From Acidovorax sp. sic0104 (GTDB lineage: Bacteria; Pseudomonadota; Gammaproteobacteria; Burkholderiales; Burkholderiaceae_C), in NCBI RefSeq assembly GCF_019219095.1, contig NZ_JAHUWH010000001.1:496001-560000 (forward strand): DNA of 64,000 bases, given 5' to 3'. The notes beneath the pieces are model-generated. The model saw only the letters and a list, made by a program, of their open reading frames with translations. It made no database searches and was not told the origin of the DNA. The translations under genes were made by a program, and so were the position numbers. This document shows, one piece after another, positions 53,205-63,520 of the stretch (positions within the stretch are counted from its first letter, which is position 1; each line of letters opens with the position of its first letter).

Positions 53205-53286
53205 CTGTACTGGCAGCCCGACAGACAGCCAGTACAGAGCCGCATCTGTACGTGCAGTACAGATGCTCTGTACTACCCATCTGTAC
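53205..53286. promoter_or_regulatory. Operator array between mocR-type and DUF2917 genes
   Basis: Six boxes in 82 bp: CTGTAC at 53205, 53246, 53268 and 53281, and GTACAG at 53232 and 53257. They form two inverted repeats: CTGTACTGGC/GCCAGTACAG (53205-53214, 53228-53237) and CATCTGTAC/GTACAGATG (53243-53251, 53257-53265). Confidence 0.8.
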
Positions 53287-53348
53287 TGCCCCACCTGGCC
53301 CCGTCCTGTGACTGGCGCCATGCTGCGGCGGGCCGCACAGTGAATGCC

Positions 53349-53765
53349 ATGAACACCCTGCCCCAACCCACCCCCCAGCCGCCCACCCTCGCCAAGCCAG
53401 CCCAGGGCGCCCTGACACTTGAATGGAAGCGCCAGCCCCTGCCCCCCCTGCAGGCGGTACAGGTGCTCGACTTCCGTGCGGGCGAGGTCGCCCTTCTGGA
53501 GGTCGAGAACGGCCGTGTCTGGGTGACCTGCGAAGGCCTGATGGAGGACTACTTCCTGGAAGCCGGCCAGCGCCTGTCGTTCACCGGCCCGGCCCGCCTG
53601 CGCGTGAGCGCCGAGGGCCACCGCCCGGCCCGGCTGATGTGGGCACGCCACCAGGCGACGGCGGGTGCCGCCTACCCGCCCGCGCCGGCCGTGGCGCAGC
53701 CGCTGACGGTGGTGCCTGCCGGGGCACCGATGCAGTTGCCGCGCGGCGCCGTCAGCGCGGCTTGA
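53349..53765 (+). CDS. DUF2917 protein
   Basis: 138 residues from the ATG at 53349. The core [20 protein letters not shown] with GQRLSF matches DUF2917, a small beta-rich domain common in Burkholderiales; function unknown. N-terminal 30 residues are Pro-rich and the C-terminus is Ala/Pro-rich. The only plus-strand gene in the his region; its last 14 bases overlap the hisD 3' end tail to tail. Likely controlled by the divergent MocR-type protein. Confidence 0.85.
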   Translation: MNTLPQPTPQPPTLAKPAQGALTLEWKRQPLPPLQAVQVLDFRAGEVALLEVENGRVWVTCEGLMEDYFLEAGQRLSFTGPARLRVSAEGHRPARLMWARHQATAGAAYPPAPAVAQPLTVVPAGAPMQLPRGAVSAA

Positions 53766-55134
53766 GGGGCGTCTTCAGGCGCATCTCGGCAGCCTGCGCG
53801 TGGGCCTGCAGGCCCTCGCCGTAGGCCAGCTCTGCGGCGATGGTGCCCAGCACCTGGGCACCAGCTTCACTCACCTCGATGAGGCTGCTGCGCTTCTGGA
53901 AGTCGTACACGCCCAGCGGGGAGGAGAAGCGTGCCGTGCCGCTGGTGGGCAGCACGTGGTTGGGGCCTGCGCAGTAGTCGCCCAGGCTTTCGGAGGTGTA
54001 GCCCCCCAGGAAGATCGCGCCCGCGTGGCGCAGCAGCGGCTCCCAGCGGTGTGGGTCGGTGCTGCTCACTTCCAGGTGTTCCGGTGCGATGCGGTTGCTG
54101 ATCGCGCAGGCTTCTTCCATGTCCTTCGTCAGGATCAGTGCGCCCCGGCCGGTGAGGCTCTTGGCGATGATCTCGGCGCGCGGCATGGTGGGCAGCAGGC
54201 GGTCGATCTCGCGCTGCACGGCGGCGATGTAGTCGGCGTCGGGGCACAGCAGGATGCTCTGGGCCAGCTCGTCGTGTTCGGCCTGGCTGAAGAGGTCCAT
54301 GGCCACCCAGTCGGGCGGCGTGCTGCCGTCGGCCAGCACCAGGATCTCGCTCGGGCCCGCGATCATGTCGATGCCCACCGTGCCGAACACGCGCTTCTTG
54401 GCGCTGGCCACATAGGCATTGCCGGGGCCGGTGATCTTGTCGACCTTGGGCACGGTGTCCGTGCCGTAGGCCAGGGCGGCCACCGCCTGCGCGCCGCCGA
54501 TGGTGAAGGCGCGGGTGACGCCCGCCACGTAGGCGGCCGCCAGCACCAGTTCGTTGCGCTCGCCCTTCGTCGAGGTGCCCTCGCCCGTTCCGCCCGTCGC
54601 CACGCTGCCACGCACGGGCGTGGGCACGACCATGATGATTTCCTGCACGCCCGCCACGTGGGCCGGGATGGCATTCATCAGCAGGCTGGACGGGTACGCC
54701 GCCTTGCCACCGGGCACGTAGATGCCCACGCGATCCAGCGGCGTGACCTTCTGGCCCAGCAGGGTGCCGTCTTCGTCGCGGTAGCTCCAGCTCTCGCCCG
54801 AAGCCTTTTTCTGCGCTTCGTGGTAGCTGCGCACGCGCTGGGCAGCGGCCTGCAGCGCGTCGCGCTGGGCCTGCGGGATGGCGTCGAACGCGGCCTTGAA
54901 GTCGGCCTGGGTCAGTTCCAGCGCGGCCATGGTGGGCGCCGAGAGGCCGTCGAAGCGGGCGGTGTACTCCAGCACGGCTGCGTCGCCGCGCTTTTGCACC
55001 TCGGCCAGGATGTCGGCCACGCGCTGCTCGATGGCCGCGTCGGTGTCGGCAGACCAATGCAGGCGGGCTGCAAAATCAGCCTCGAAAGTGGCCGCAGCGG
55101 TGGACAGACGGGCGGGAGCAGCTACCAAAGTCAT
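53752..55134 (-). CDS. hisD: Histidinol dehydrogenase
   Basis: Last two oxidations of histidine synthesis, zinc-dependent. 460 residues, longer than E. coli HisD (434). Motifs: [59 protein letters not shown], and the catalytic [13 protein letters not shown] stretch rich in Gly, Thr and Ser (about residues 175-191, [16 protein letters not shown]) lies between VVPTP and [10 protein letters not shown], where most homologues have one or two residues. 20 bp after hisG. Confidence 0.95.
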   Translation of the reverse strand: MTLVAAPARLSTAAATFEADFAARLHWSADTDAAIEQRVADILAEVQKRGDAAVLEYTARFDGLSAPTMAALELTQADFKAAFDAIPQAQRDALQAAAQRVRSYHEAQKKASGESWSYRDEDGTLLGQKVTPLDRVGIYVPGGKAAYPSSLLMNAIPAHVAGVQEIIMVVPTPVRGSVATGGTGEGTSTKGERNELVLAAAYVAGVTRAFTIGGAQAVAALAYGTDTVPKVDKITGPGNAYVASAKKRVFGTVGIDMIAGPSEILVLADGSTPPDWVAMDLFSQAEHDELAQSILLCPDADYIAAVQREIDRLLPTMPRAEIIAKSLTGRGALILTKDMEEACAISNRIAPEHLEVSSTDPHRWEPLLRHAGAIFLGGYTSESLGDYCAGPNHVLPTSGTARFSSPLGVYDFQKRSSLIEVSEAGAQVLGTIAAELAYGEGLQAHAQAAEMRLKTPLKPR

Positions 55135-55154
55135 AGTGCGTTCTAAAGTTGGGT

Positions 55155-55810
55155 TCAGTTCTTCGGGGCAGGTATGGCCGAGGCGAACGCATCGATGATG
55201 CGGCGCAGCGGCGCCTGCTTGAGCTTGAGCGCTGCCTGGTTCACGACCAGGTAGGAGCTGATGTCCATGATGCGCTCGACCTCGACCAGGTTGTTGGCCT
55301 TGAGCGTGTTGCCGGTGGAGACCAGGTCCACGATGGCGTCGGCCAGGCCGGTGAGCGGGGCCAGCTCCATGCTGCCGTACAGCTTAACCATGTCCACGTG
55401 CACGCCCTTGGTCGCAAAGAAATCGCGGGCGATGCTGGTGTACTTGGTGGCGACCTTCAGGCGTGCGCCCTGCTTCACGGCGCGCTCGTAGTCGAAATCA
55501 TTGCGCACGGCCACGCTCACGCGGCACTTGGCGATCTGCAGGTCCAGCGGCTGGTACAGGCCCTGGCCGCCGTGCTCGATGAGGGTGTCCTTGCCGGTCA
55601 CGCCGATGTCGGCGCCGCCGTACTGCACATAGGTGGGCACATCGGTGGCACGCACCAGCACCACGCGCACGTTGGGCTGGTTGGTGGGCAGGATGAGCTT
55701 GCGCGATTTTTCGGGGTCTTCCAGCACCTGGATGCCGGCAGCGGCCAACAACGGCAGGGTTTCGTCGAAGATGCGGCCCTTGGAAAGCGCCAGGGTAATC
55801 ATGCTGCTGC

Positions 55811-55814
<4 letters not shown>
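55155..55814 (-). CDS. hisG: ATP phosphoribosyltransferase, short form
   Basis: First step of histidine synthesis. 219 residues, the short HisG(S) form without the C-terminal regulatory ACT-like domain; it works as a hetero-octamer with His[32 protein letters not shown] and [14 protein letters not shown] (PRPP-binding) are conserved. No hisZ is in the window; in betaproteobacteria hisZ usually sits elsewhere, near purA. Overlaps murA by ATGA. Confidence 0.96.
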
Positions 55815-57097
<1,283 letters not shown>

Positions 57098-57134
57098 CTC
57101 GAAAAGAACCAGGAATAGGGGTAAAAAATGCCGC

Positions 57135-57180
57135 TATCGCGCTTTCACAAAGCGTCAATAGCTATAAAAATCATAGCGAT
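57135..57180. repeat. Type A dispersed repeat, copy 12
   Basis: Both hairpins are present: CGCTTTCACAAAGCG and TAGCTATAAAAATCATAGC, between bolA and murA. Confidence 0.8.
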
Positions 57181-57185
57181 TGGGA

Positions 57186-57428
57186 CTACTTCGGCTGCGC
57201 GGCCCATTCGCCGGGCGTGAAGGTCTTCATCGACAGCGCATGCACTTCATCGGTGTGCATTTTGGCGCCCAGCGTGGCGTACACCCGCTGGTGGCGCTGG
57301 ATGGCGCGCTTGCCCTCGAACTCGGCCGAGACGATGGTGGCGTACCAGTGGCGGCCGTCGCCTTCGAGCGTGATGTGTTCGCAGGTCAGACCCGCGGTGA
57401 TGATGTTCTGGAGTTCTTCTGCAGTCAT
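57186..57428 (-). CDS. BolA/IbaG-family protein
   Basis: 80-residue BolA-like protein (IbaG/YrbA type): LTCEHITLEGDGRHWYATIV and the conserved AIQRHQRVYATLGAKMHTDEVHALSMKTFTP block with the helix-turn-helix-like core and His ligand. Such proteins form [2Fe-2S] complexes with monothiol glutaredoxins, of which grxD is in this window. ibaG lies beside murA and mlaB in E. coli too. Confidence 0.94.
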   Translation of the reverse strand: MTAEELQNIITAGLTCEHITLEGDGRHWYATIVSAEFEGKRAIQRHQRVYATLGAKMHTDEVHALSMKTFTPGEWAAQPK

Positions 57429-57444
57429 GGTGGGGCGCTCGGAA

Positions 57445-58200
57445 TCAATTGCGAATTTTGTAGCCGGTGCGCAGCAGGTTCACGGCCAGCGCACTCACTG
57501 CCAGCCATGCGACGCCCACGATGCCCAGGCTCAGCCAGGGCGATGTGTCGCTCTGGCCGAAGAAACCATAGCGAAAGCCGTCGATCATGTAGAAGAACGG
57601 GTTGAGGTGGCTCACCGTCTGCCAGAAGGGCGGCAGCGACTGGATCGAATAGAACACGCCCGACAGGAAGGTCATGGGCACGATGATGAAGTTCTGGAAC
57701 GCAGCCATCTGGTCGAACTTGTCGGCCCACAGGCCAGCCAGCAGCCCCAGCGTGGCCAGCAGCGCCGCGCCGAGGAAGGCGAACGCCAGGATCCACAGCG
57801 GCGCCGCGAATTCGGGTCGCGCGAAGGCCAGCGTGACGATGAACACCCCGAGCCCCACCACCAGCCCGCGCACGATGGAGGAGCCCACGTAGGCACAGAA
57901 CCACGCCCAGTGTGACAGCGGCGTGAGCAGCACGAACACGAGGCTGCCCATGATCTTGCTCTGAATGATGCTCGACGAGCTGTTGGCAAACGCGTTTTGC
58001 AGCACGCTCATCATGACCAGCCCGGGCACCAGGAACGCGGTGTAGCTGATGCGGTCGTAGACCTTCACGTGGTCTTCGAGCACGTGGCCGAAGATCAGCA
58101 GGTACAGCACGGCGGTAAGCACGGGCGCGGCCACGGTCTGGAAGCTGACCTTCCAGAAGCGAAGCACTTCCTTATAAAACAGGGTCTGCCAGCCGGTCAT
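57445..58200 (-). CDS. ABC-2 type exporter permease
   Basis: 251 residues with six membrane segments, for example TVAAPVLTAVLYLLIFGHVL, LVPGLVMMSVLQNAF and the closing LGIVGVAWLAVSALAV. The ABC-2 signature FIIVPMTFLSGVFYSIQSLP is present. It resembles E. coli YadH. The ATG overlaps the stop of the ATPase gene (ATGA). Substrate unknown. Confidence 0.92.
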   Translation of the reverse strand: MTGWQTLFYKEVLRFWKVSFQTVAAPVLTAVLYLLIFGHVLEDHVKVYDRISYTAFLVPGLVMMSVLQNAFANSSSSIIQSKIMGSLVFVLLTPLSHWAWFCAYVGSSIVRGLVVGLGVFIVTLAFARPEFAAPLWILAFAFLGAALLATLGLLAGLWADKFDQMAAFQNFIIVPMTFLSGVFYSIQSLPPFWQTVSHLNPFFYMIDGFRYGFFGQSDTSPWLSLGIVGVAWLAVSALAVNLLRTGYKIRN

Positions 58201-59222
58201 AGTGGTGCCCCCACGCTCGGCACTGGCGTGTCCTCGCTGCCCCCCGAGGGGGCCCCGCCTTGCTTGGGGCGGCCCGGCGCTGCGGCGGACGCAAACTTGT
58301 CCAGAGAAATATTCGATGCCGAGGTGCCCGACATCACCTGCAGGAACACATCCTCCAGGTCGGGTCTGCGGATCTCCATGTCGTGAACGTCGACACCGCC
58401 CAAGCGCAGCGCGGCCAGATGGCTCTCGATCTCGGCGGCGTCGTGCGCGGGCAGCTGCACGATGCGGCCTGTGACGCGCGCCACGGTGGCCAGCGACGGC
58501 GGCAGCACCGCATCGGTCTTGAACTGGAGCACGCTGCCCGAAGCAGCCTGCAGCAGTTCGCTGGTGCGGTTGAGTGCCACGATCTGCCCGGTCTTGAGCA
58601 TGGCGATGCGTCCGCACAGCGCCTCGGCTTCTTCAAGGTAGTGCGTGGTGAGCAACACGGTGTGGCCTTCCTTGTTCAGGCGGGCGACGAAGTGCCAGAG
58701 CGTCTGGCGCAGCTCCACGTCCACACCCGCCGTGGGTTCGTCGAGCACGATGATCGGCGGCTTGTGCACCAGCGCCTGCGCCACCAGCACGCGGCGCTTC
58801 ATGCCGCCCGAGAGCTGGCGCAGGTTGGAGTTGGCCTTGTCGGTGAGGCCCAGGTTTTCAAGCAGCTCGTCGATCCAGGCGTCGTTGTTCTTCACGCCGA
58901 AGTAGCCCGACTGGATGCGCAGCGATTCGCGCACGTTGAAGAAGGGGTCGAACACCAGCTCCTGCGGCACGATGCCGAGCTTGCGGCGCGCGTCGGCGTA
59001 GTCGGCCTGCACGTCGCTGCCCTGCACGAGCACGCGGCCACTGCTGGCACGGGCCAGGCCCGCCAGGATGCTGATGAGGGTGGTCTTGCCGGCGCCGTTG
59101 GGACCCAGAAGGCCGAAGAACTCGCCCTCCTGGATATCCAGGCTGACATTGTTCAGCGCCTGGAAAGGGCCCTTGGGCGTGGAGAAGGTCTTGGAGACGG
59201 CTTGGAATGAGACTGCGGGCAT
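58197..59222 (-). CDS. ABC-2 type exporter ATPase with repeat-encoded tail
   Basis: 341 residues, YadG-like. Walker A GPNGAGKTT (near residue 40), signature LSGGMKRRVLVAQAL, Walker B IIVLDEPTAGVD, and the H-loop TTHYLEEAE. After about residue 310 (end of the normal fold at VMSGTSASNIS) a tail of about 30 residues (PGRPKQGGAPSGGSEDTPV and on) is encoded by a type B repeat. The tail is thus probably an accident of repeat insertion rather than a domain. Confidence 0.92.
   Translation of the reverse strand: MPAVSFQAVSKTFSTPKGPFQALNNVSLDIQEGEFFGLLGPNGAGKTTLISILAGLARASSGRVLVQGSDVQADYADARRKLGIVPQELVFDPFFNVRESLRIQSGYFGVKNNDAWIDELLENLGLTDKANSNLRQLSGGMKRRVLVAQALVHKPPIIVLDEPTAGVDVELRQTLWHFVARLNKEGHTVLLTTHYLEEAEALCGRIAMLKTGQIVALNRTSELLQAASGSVLQFKTDAVLPPSLATVARVTGRIVQLPAHDAAEIESHLAALRLGGVDVHDMEIRRPDLEDVFLQVMSGTSASNISLDKFASAAAPGRPKQGGAPSGGSEDTPVPSVGAPL
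58206..58300. repeat. Type B-like repeat inside the ABC ATPase 3' end
   Basis: GC-rich unit (CTGCCCCCCGAGGGGGCCCC, CTTGCTTGGGGCGGCCC) related to type B, read in frame as the ATPase tail and ending at its stop codon. Confidence 0.7.
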
Positions 59223-59285
59223 GAAGCCCCTGATTTTACGGCCTTGCCCCGTTCCGCGCCGGCGTGGGGACGGCAGGCCACCTGC

Positions 59286-59558
59286 TCAGGCCGCAGGGGT
59301 GAGCAGCAGACCCACGCCGTACAGCCCCGCCATGCTGCGCAGCGCGGCCGGCAGGCCCTGCACGGCAAAGGTCTTGCGCATGGCCAGCGCTTCACGCCGG
59401 CATTCGAGCAGCACAGCCAGCGCGGAGGTGTCGAACACGGTCAGCGCGTTCGCATCCACCACCACGCCCGGCTCGCGGTGCGCCTTCAGACCCTGCAGCA
59501 GCATGTGCAGGCAGGCCGTAGCTTGGCGCTGGGTGAGTTCGGCCGGCAGGACGAGCAT
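59286..59558 (-). CDS. mlaB: STAS-domain protein MlaB
   Basis: Cytoplasmic subunit of the Mla phospholipid transporter that binds and stabilises MlaF. 90 residues from the ATG at 59558, with AGGAAA ahead. VVVDANALTVFDTSALAVLLE is the STAS core, including the conserved Ser. Follows mlaC; a type B repeat lies between them. Confidence 0.9.
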   Translation of the reverse strand: MLVLPAELTQRQATACLHMLLQGLKAHREPGVVVDANALTVFDTSALAVLLECRREALAMRKTFAVQGLPAALRSMAGLYGVGLLLTPAA

Positions 59559-59597
59559 CTCAAAATTTCCTGATATCAAGAGTAGCCTCTGAGCACT

Positions 59598-59708
59598 GCA
59601 ACCGGCGCGGGCACGCCAGTGCACCCGTGGAACTGGCTCTGCCAGGCCACCGGGTGCGTCCCCCTCCCGCAGGAGAGGGGGAAGGCGCGAAGCGACTCAG
59701 GGGGAGCA
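59598..59708. repeat. Type B repeat, copy 6
   Basis: Minus-strand orientation, beginning four bases after the mlaC stop (CCCCCTGAGTCGCTTCGCG), with CCCCCTCTCCTG/CAGGAGAGGGGG-type arms and a GGCCTGGCAGAGCC part. Confidence 0.85.
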
Positions 59709-60350
59709 CTACTTGCCGCTTGCGTTGGACTTGTTGCGAGCCACCAGGGTCTCGATAAGGCCGTCGACGCCCTTGGCATTGATCTCCTGGGCGAACTGGC
59801 CACGGTAGGTTTCGACCAACCACACGCCCAGAACGTTCAGGTTGTAGATTTTCCAGCCAGCGCCGTCGCCGGGGGTCTTCTCCAGGCGATAGTCCAGCTG
59901 GATGGGGTCGCCACGGCCGACGATCTCGGTGCGAACCAGCACGTCCTTGTCGGCAGGATCGGCACGCAGGGGCTTGACCTGGATGGTCTGGTCGTTCACC
60001 TGGGCCAGCGCGCCCGCGTAGGTGCGCACGAGCAGGATCTTGAACTCGTCCTGCAGGCGCTTTTGCTGCTCGGGCGTGGCCTGGCGCCAGCCGGGGCCGA
60101 CTGCGGCGGCGGTCATGCGGCGGAAATTCACATTGGGCATGACGGTCTTGTCGACCAGCGCAATGATCTTGCCCAGATCGCCGCCCTGGATGGCCTTGTC
60201 CGACTTCACGGTGGTCAGCACATCGGCAGACAGGCGCTTGATCAGCGCATCGGGCGCCTCGTCTGCCGCCAGCGCCGCAAAGGGCAGGCCGAGTGCGGCC
60301 ACTGCTGTCAGGCACAGGGCCGCTCGGCCCAGGGTGCGTCGGTTCATCAT
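59709..60350 (-). CDS. mlaC: Periplasmic phospholipid carrier MlaC
   Basis: 213 residues. Signal peptide (RAALCLTAVAALGLPFAALA, cut after AALAA), then the MlaC/Ttg2D fold with PNVNFRRMTAAAVGPGWRQA, EFKILLVRTYAGAL and DGAGWKIYNLNVLGVWLVETYRGQF. It ferries phospholipids between MlaA and the MlaFEDB complex. Two adjacent ATGs (60350, 60347) are possible starts. Confidence 0.95.
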   Translation of the reverse strand: MMNRRTLGRAALCLTAVAALGLPFAALAADEAPDALIKRLSADVLTTVKSDKAIQGGDLGKIIALVDKTVMPNVNFRRMTAAAVGPGWRQATPEQQKRLQDEFKILLVRTYAGALAQVNDQTIQVKPLRADPADKDVLVRTEIVGRGDPIQLDYRLEKTPGDGAGWKIYNLNVLGVWLVETYRGQFAQEINAKGVDGLIETLVARNKSNASGK

Positions 60351-60505
60351 GATGGTGTCTACTTTCTAGAGGGCTGCAGGCGCAGGTAGCACCTTGCATT
60401 CATTTCATTGTGGTTGGAGCAGGCAGGCCCCGTGCGTCGCCCGGGTTGCGGGTTGCAAGCAAGTGCAACAGCATCGCCGCCGCGGCCCTAGCTACGTCGG
60501 ATGAT

Positions 60506-61312
60506 TCAACGCGGGGGTTCTTCAGGCAGCACGCCATCGTTGCTGTTGCCGCCGCCTTTGCCATTGCCGTTGCGCTCATCCCTGTCGTCCCCGTTCTGGG
60601 CCGTGCCGGCCTGCTGCTGGCTGCGCACCTGCAGGAAAACGTCGCGGGTGAAGCTGTACTTGTCCAGCGCTGCGCTGTCGAGCACCGAACTGGCGCGCAG
60701 CAGGTTGGAGCGGGTGTCCACGACGCGCAAGGCATAGAGCGAGTTGCGCGCCGAGACCGGGTCCACGTAGCTCACCACATTGCCCTTCATGTCGACCGGC
60801 AGGGCCAGGGTGTCACGCACGGTGGAAGGCCCCAGGATCGGCAGCACCAGATACGGACCCGTACCCACACCCCAGTACCCCAGCGTCAGGCCGAAGTCCT
60901 GCTTGTAGCGGTCGATGCCCAGCTCGCTGGCGATGTCCAGCACGCCACCCAGGCCCATGAAGGTGTTCACATTCACCCGCATGAAGGTGGACGCGGCGGC
61001 CTCGCCGCGCAGCTGCAGCACGTTGTTGAAGAACGACCACACGTCGCCCAGGTTCGCAAAGAAGTTGCTGACCCCGGTGCGCACTGGTGCCGGCGTCACG
61101 TCCTTGTAGGCAATGGCAACCGGCTTGAGCACGAGCGCATCCACCTGCTCGTTGAAATTGGTCATGCTGCGGTTGTACGACTCGAGCGGATCGCGCGGGT
61201 CGGGGTTGGCCACGGTGGCGCAACCGGTGAGCAGCGCCGCGCCCAGCACGAACGCCAGCCACGCGACGGCGCGGGCGGCGGGTTGGGAAAAAAGCTTGGT
61301 CTTCGTCGTCAT
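60506..61312 (-). CDS. mlaA: Outer-membrane lipoprotein MlaA (VacJ)
   Basis: 268 residues. Lipobox LLTGC with Cys31 marks lipidation. DPRDPLESYNRSMTNFNEQVD, FFANLGDVWSFFNN and the GYWGVGTGPYLVLPILGPSTVRD block are the VacJ signature. The C-terminal tail is polar and Gly/Asn-rich. Here mlaA sits inside the mla operon between mlaD and mlaC, unlike E. coli, where it is separate. The ATG overlaps the mlaD stop (ATGA). Confidence 0.96.
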   Translation of the reverse strand: MTTKTKLFSQPAARAVAWLAFVLGAALLTGCATVANPDPRDPLESYNRSMTNFNEQVDALVLKPVAIAYKDVTPAPVRTGVSNFFANLGDVWSFFNNVLQLRGEAAASTFMRVNVNTFMGLGGVLDIASELGIDRYKQDFGLTLGYWGVGTGPYLVLPILGPSTVRDTLALPVDMKGNVVSYVDPVSARNSLYALRVVDTRSNLLRASSVLDSAALDKYSFTRDVFLQVRSQQQAGTAQNGDDRDERNGNGKGGGNSNDGVLPEEPPR

Positions 61313-61803
61313 TTCTTGTCACCTGCCCCTGCGGGCTTGCTGTTGCTGCCGTCTTCGGCCTTGTTGTAGAGGAATTGTCCGATCAGGTTCTCGAGCACCA
61401 CGGCGGACTGCGTGGAGGTGACCATGTCGCCGGCCACCAGGTTCTTCTCGTCCGCACCGGCCTCGATGCCGATGTACTGCTCGCCTAGCAGGCCGCTGGT
61501 GAGGATCTTGAGGGAGCTGTCCTTGGGGAAAGCGTAGCGTTTTTCCATGGCCAGCGTCACGCGGGCCTGGTAGGTCTTGTCGTCGAACGTGATGGACTCC
61601 ACGCGCCCCACCACCACGCCGGCGCCACGCACCGCGGCCTGGGGCTTGAGGCCGCCGATGTTGTCAAACCGCGCGGTGATGCGGTAGCCCGACTGGAAGT
61701 TCAGGCTCAGCAGGTTGGCCGACTGAAGCGCCAGAAAGACCAGCGCCGCCGTGCCGAGCATGACGAACAGCCCTACCCAGAGATCGTTTTTGGATGGTTG
61801 CAT
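61309..61803 (-). CDS. mlaD: MCE-domain protein MlaD
   Basis: 164 residues: one N-terminal membrane helix (WVGLFVMLGTAALVFLALQ), then the MCE domain (YRITARFDNIGGLKPQAAVR, GVVVGRVESITFD, LTSGLLGEQYIGIEAG) and a short tail. It forms the hexameric periplasmic ring that accepts lipid from MlaC. 35 bp after mlaE, overlaps mlaA. Confidence 0.96.
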   Translation of the reverse strand: MQPSKNDLWVGLFVMLGTAALVFLALQSANLLSLNFQSGYRITARFDNIGGLKPQAAVRGAGVVVGRVESITFDDKTYQARVTLAMEKRYAFPKDSSLKILTSGLLGEQYIGIEAGADEKNLVAGDMVTSTQSAVVLENLIGQFLYNKAEDGSNSKPAGAGDKK

Positions 61804-61838
61804 TGTTTGATTCCTCTTTGCCGGCCGCTGTACCGGCA

Positions 61839-62621
61839 TCAGACACTGAACATCAGTGCGGTCAGGATGAAGTCGAGCGCAAGCACCGCCAGCGACGCCA
61901 TCACCACGGTGCGCGTGGTGGCACGCGCCACGCCCTCGGGCGTGGGCTTGGCGGCATAGCCCTGCAGGAGCGCGACGAAGGTGACCGTGATGCCGAACAC
62001 GACGCTCTTGATCACGCCGTTGCCCACATCGCGCCACACGTCCACCCCGCCCTGCATCTGGCTCCAGAAGGCACCGTGGTCCACGCCGATCATGACCACG
62101 CCCACGATCCAGCCGCCAATCACGCCCACGGCGCTGAACACCGCAGCCAGCAGCGGCATGGTGATCACACCGGCCCAGAAACGCGGAGCAAGGATGCGGC
62201 GCACCGGGTCGACCGCCATCATTTCCATGGCGCTGAGCTGCTCGCCCGCCCGCATGAGGCCGATCTCGGCCGTGAGCGAGGTTCCCGCGCGGCCCGCGAA
62301 CAGCAGCGCCGTGACCACGGGCCCCAGCTCGCGCACCAGCGAGAGCGCCACCAGCAGGCCCAGCGCTTCGGACGAGCCATAGCGCTGCAGCGTGTAGTAG
62401 CCCTGCAGGCCCAGCACGAAGCCCACGAACAGGCCGGACACCGCGATGATGGCCAGCGAATAGTTGCCCAGGAAGTGGATCTGGTCGCGCACCAGTGCCG
62501 GCCGCATGAAGGCCGCGCCCGCGAGCCGCAGCAGGCGGACGAACAAACGCGCGGCCATGCCGATGTCTGCCAGCTTGCTGCGCACGGCGAAGCCCACGTC
62601 CGAAGGGTTGTACCAGCTCAC
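61839..62621 (-). CDS. mlaE: Mla ABC permease MlaE
   Basis: 260-residue inner-membrane permease. [60 protein letters not shown] (the coupling helix) and the C-terminal [20 protein letters not shown] are diagnostic. Start is a GTG at 62621 that overlaps the mlaF stop (GTGA). Confidence 0.96.
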   Translation of the reverse strand: MSWYNPSDVGFAVRSKLADIGMAARLFVRLLRLAGAAFMRPALVRDQIHFLGNYSLAIIAVSGLFVGFVLGLQGYYTLQRYGSSEALGLLVALSLVRELGPVVTALLFAGRAGTSLTAEIGLMRAGEQLSAMEMMAVDPVRRILAPRFWAGVITMPLLAAVFSAVGVIGGWIVGVVMIGVDHGAFWSQMQGGVDVWRDVGNGVIKSVVFGITVTFVALLQGYAAKPTPEGVARATTRTVVMASLAVLALDFILTALMFSV

Positions 62622-63436
62622 AGGACCTTGCCTCCCAGGGGCCCGAAATCCTCTTCCGCCGAGGGCCCTGCATAGTGGAAAGGCACCGGCCCGGTGGGCA
62701 GCGCGTTCACGAACTGGTGCACCAGCGGGTCGGTGCTGGCGCGCACTTCGTCGGGCGTGCCCTGGGCCGCCACCACCCCGGCGCCCAGGATGATCACATG
62801 GTCCGCCAGGCGGAATGTCTCTTCCAGGTCGTGCGAGACGATGATGCTGGTCAACCCCATGGCGTCATTGAGCTGGCGGATGAGCTGAGCGGCCGTACCC
62901 AGCGAGATCGGGTCGAGCCCGGCGAAGGGCTCGTCATACATGACGAGCTCGGGGTCCAGCGCAATGGCCCGCGCCAGCGCCACCCGCCGCGCCATGCCGC
63001 CGGAGATCTGGCTGGGCATGAGGTCGCGCGCCCCGCGCAGACCCACGGCGTGCAGCTTCATGAGCACCACGTCGCGGATGAGCGTGTCGGACAGATCGGT
63101 GTGCTCGCGCAGCGGAAACGCCACGTTCTCGAAGACGGACAGGTCGGTGAACAGCGCCCCGAACTGGAACAGCATGCCCATGCGCCGGCGGGCCGCATAC
63201 AGCCCCGCAGCATCGAACCCGGCCACGTCCTGTCCGTCGAACATCACCTGCCCGCCCTGCGCCTTCTGCTGCCCGCCGATCAGGCGCAGCACCGTGGTCT
63301 TGCCGCCGCCGGAGGCCCCCATGAGCGCCGTGACCTTGCCACGCGGCACGGACAGCGTCACATCGCGCAAGATCGTGCGGTCGCCATAGGAGAACGTGAC
63401 GTTGCGCAACTCGGCAAGAAAGGAAGGCTCGGGCAT
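62618..63436 (-). CDS. mlaF: Mla ABC ATPase MlaF
   Basis: 272 residues, ATPase of the phospholipid transporter. Walker [18 protein letters not shown]-loop [20 protein letters not shown], signature [15 protein letters not shown], Walker [16 protein letters not shown]-loop SHDLEE. First gene of mlaFEDACB. No purine-rich ribosome-binding site is seen before the ATG. The promoter region 80-110 bases upstream carries a palindrome. Confidence 0.96.
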   Translation of the reverse strand: MPEPSFLAELRNVTFSYGDRTILRDVTLSVPRGKVTALMGASGGGKTTVLRLIGGQQKAQGGQVMFDGQDVAGFDAAGLYAARRRMGMLFQFGALFTDLSVFENVAFPLREHTDLSDTLIRDVVLMKLHAVGLRGARDLMPSQISGGMARRVALARAIALDPELVMYDEPFAGLDPISLGTAAQLIRQLNDAMGLTSIIVSHDLEETFRLADHVIILGAGVVAAQGTPDEVRASTDPLVHQFVNALPTGPVPFHYAGPSAEEDFGPLGGKVL

Positions 63437-63520
63437 GCGAAAAGGAAGGGATTCAGCGATCCGGGACTGGCCGGGGCCAGGAAAAATGGGGAGGCGGCAG
63501 CAGTGATGGTAGCCGAAGAC

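Noticed and set aside
50983-53765. Inserted his-operon block considered as a mobile element
   Set aside because: No transposase, integrase, terminal inverted repeats or target duplication is visible at its borders.
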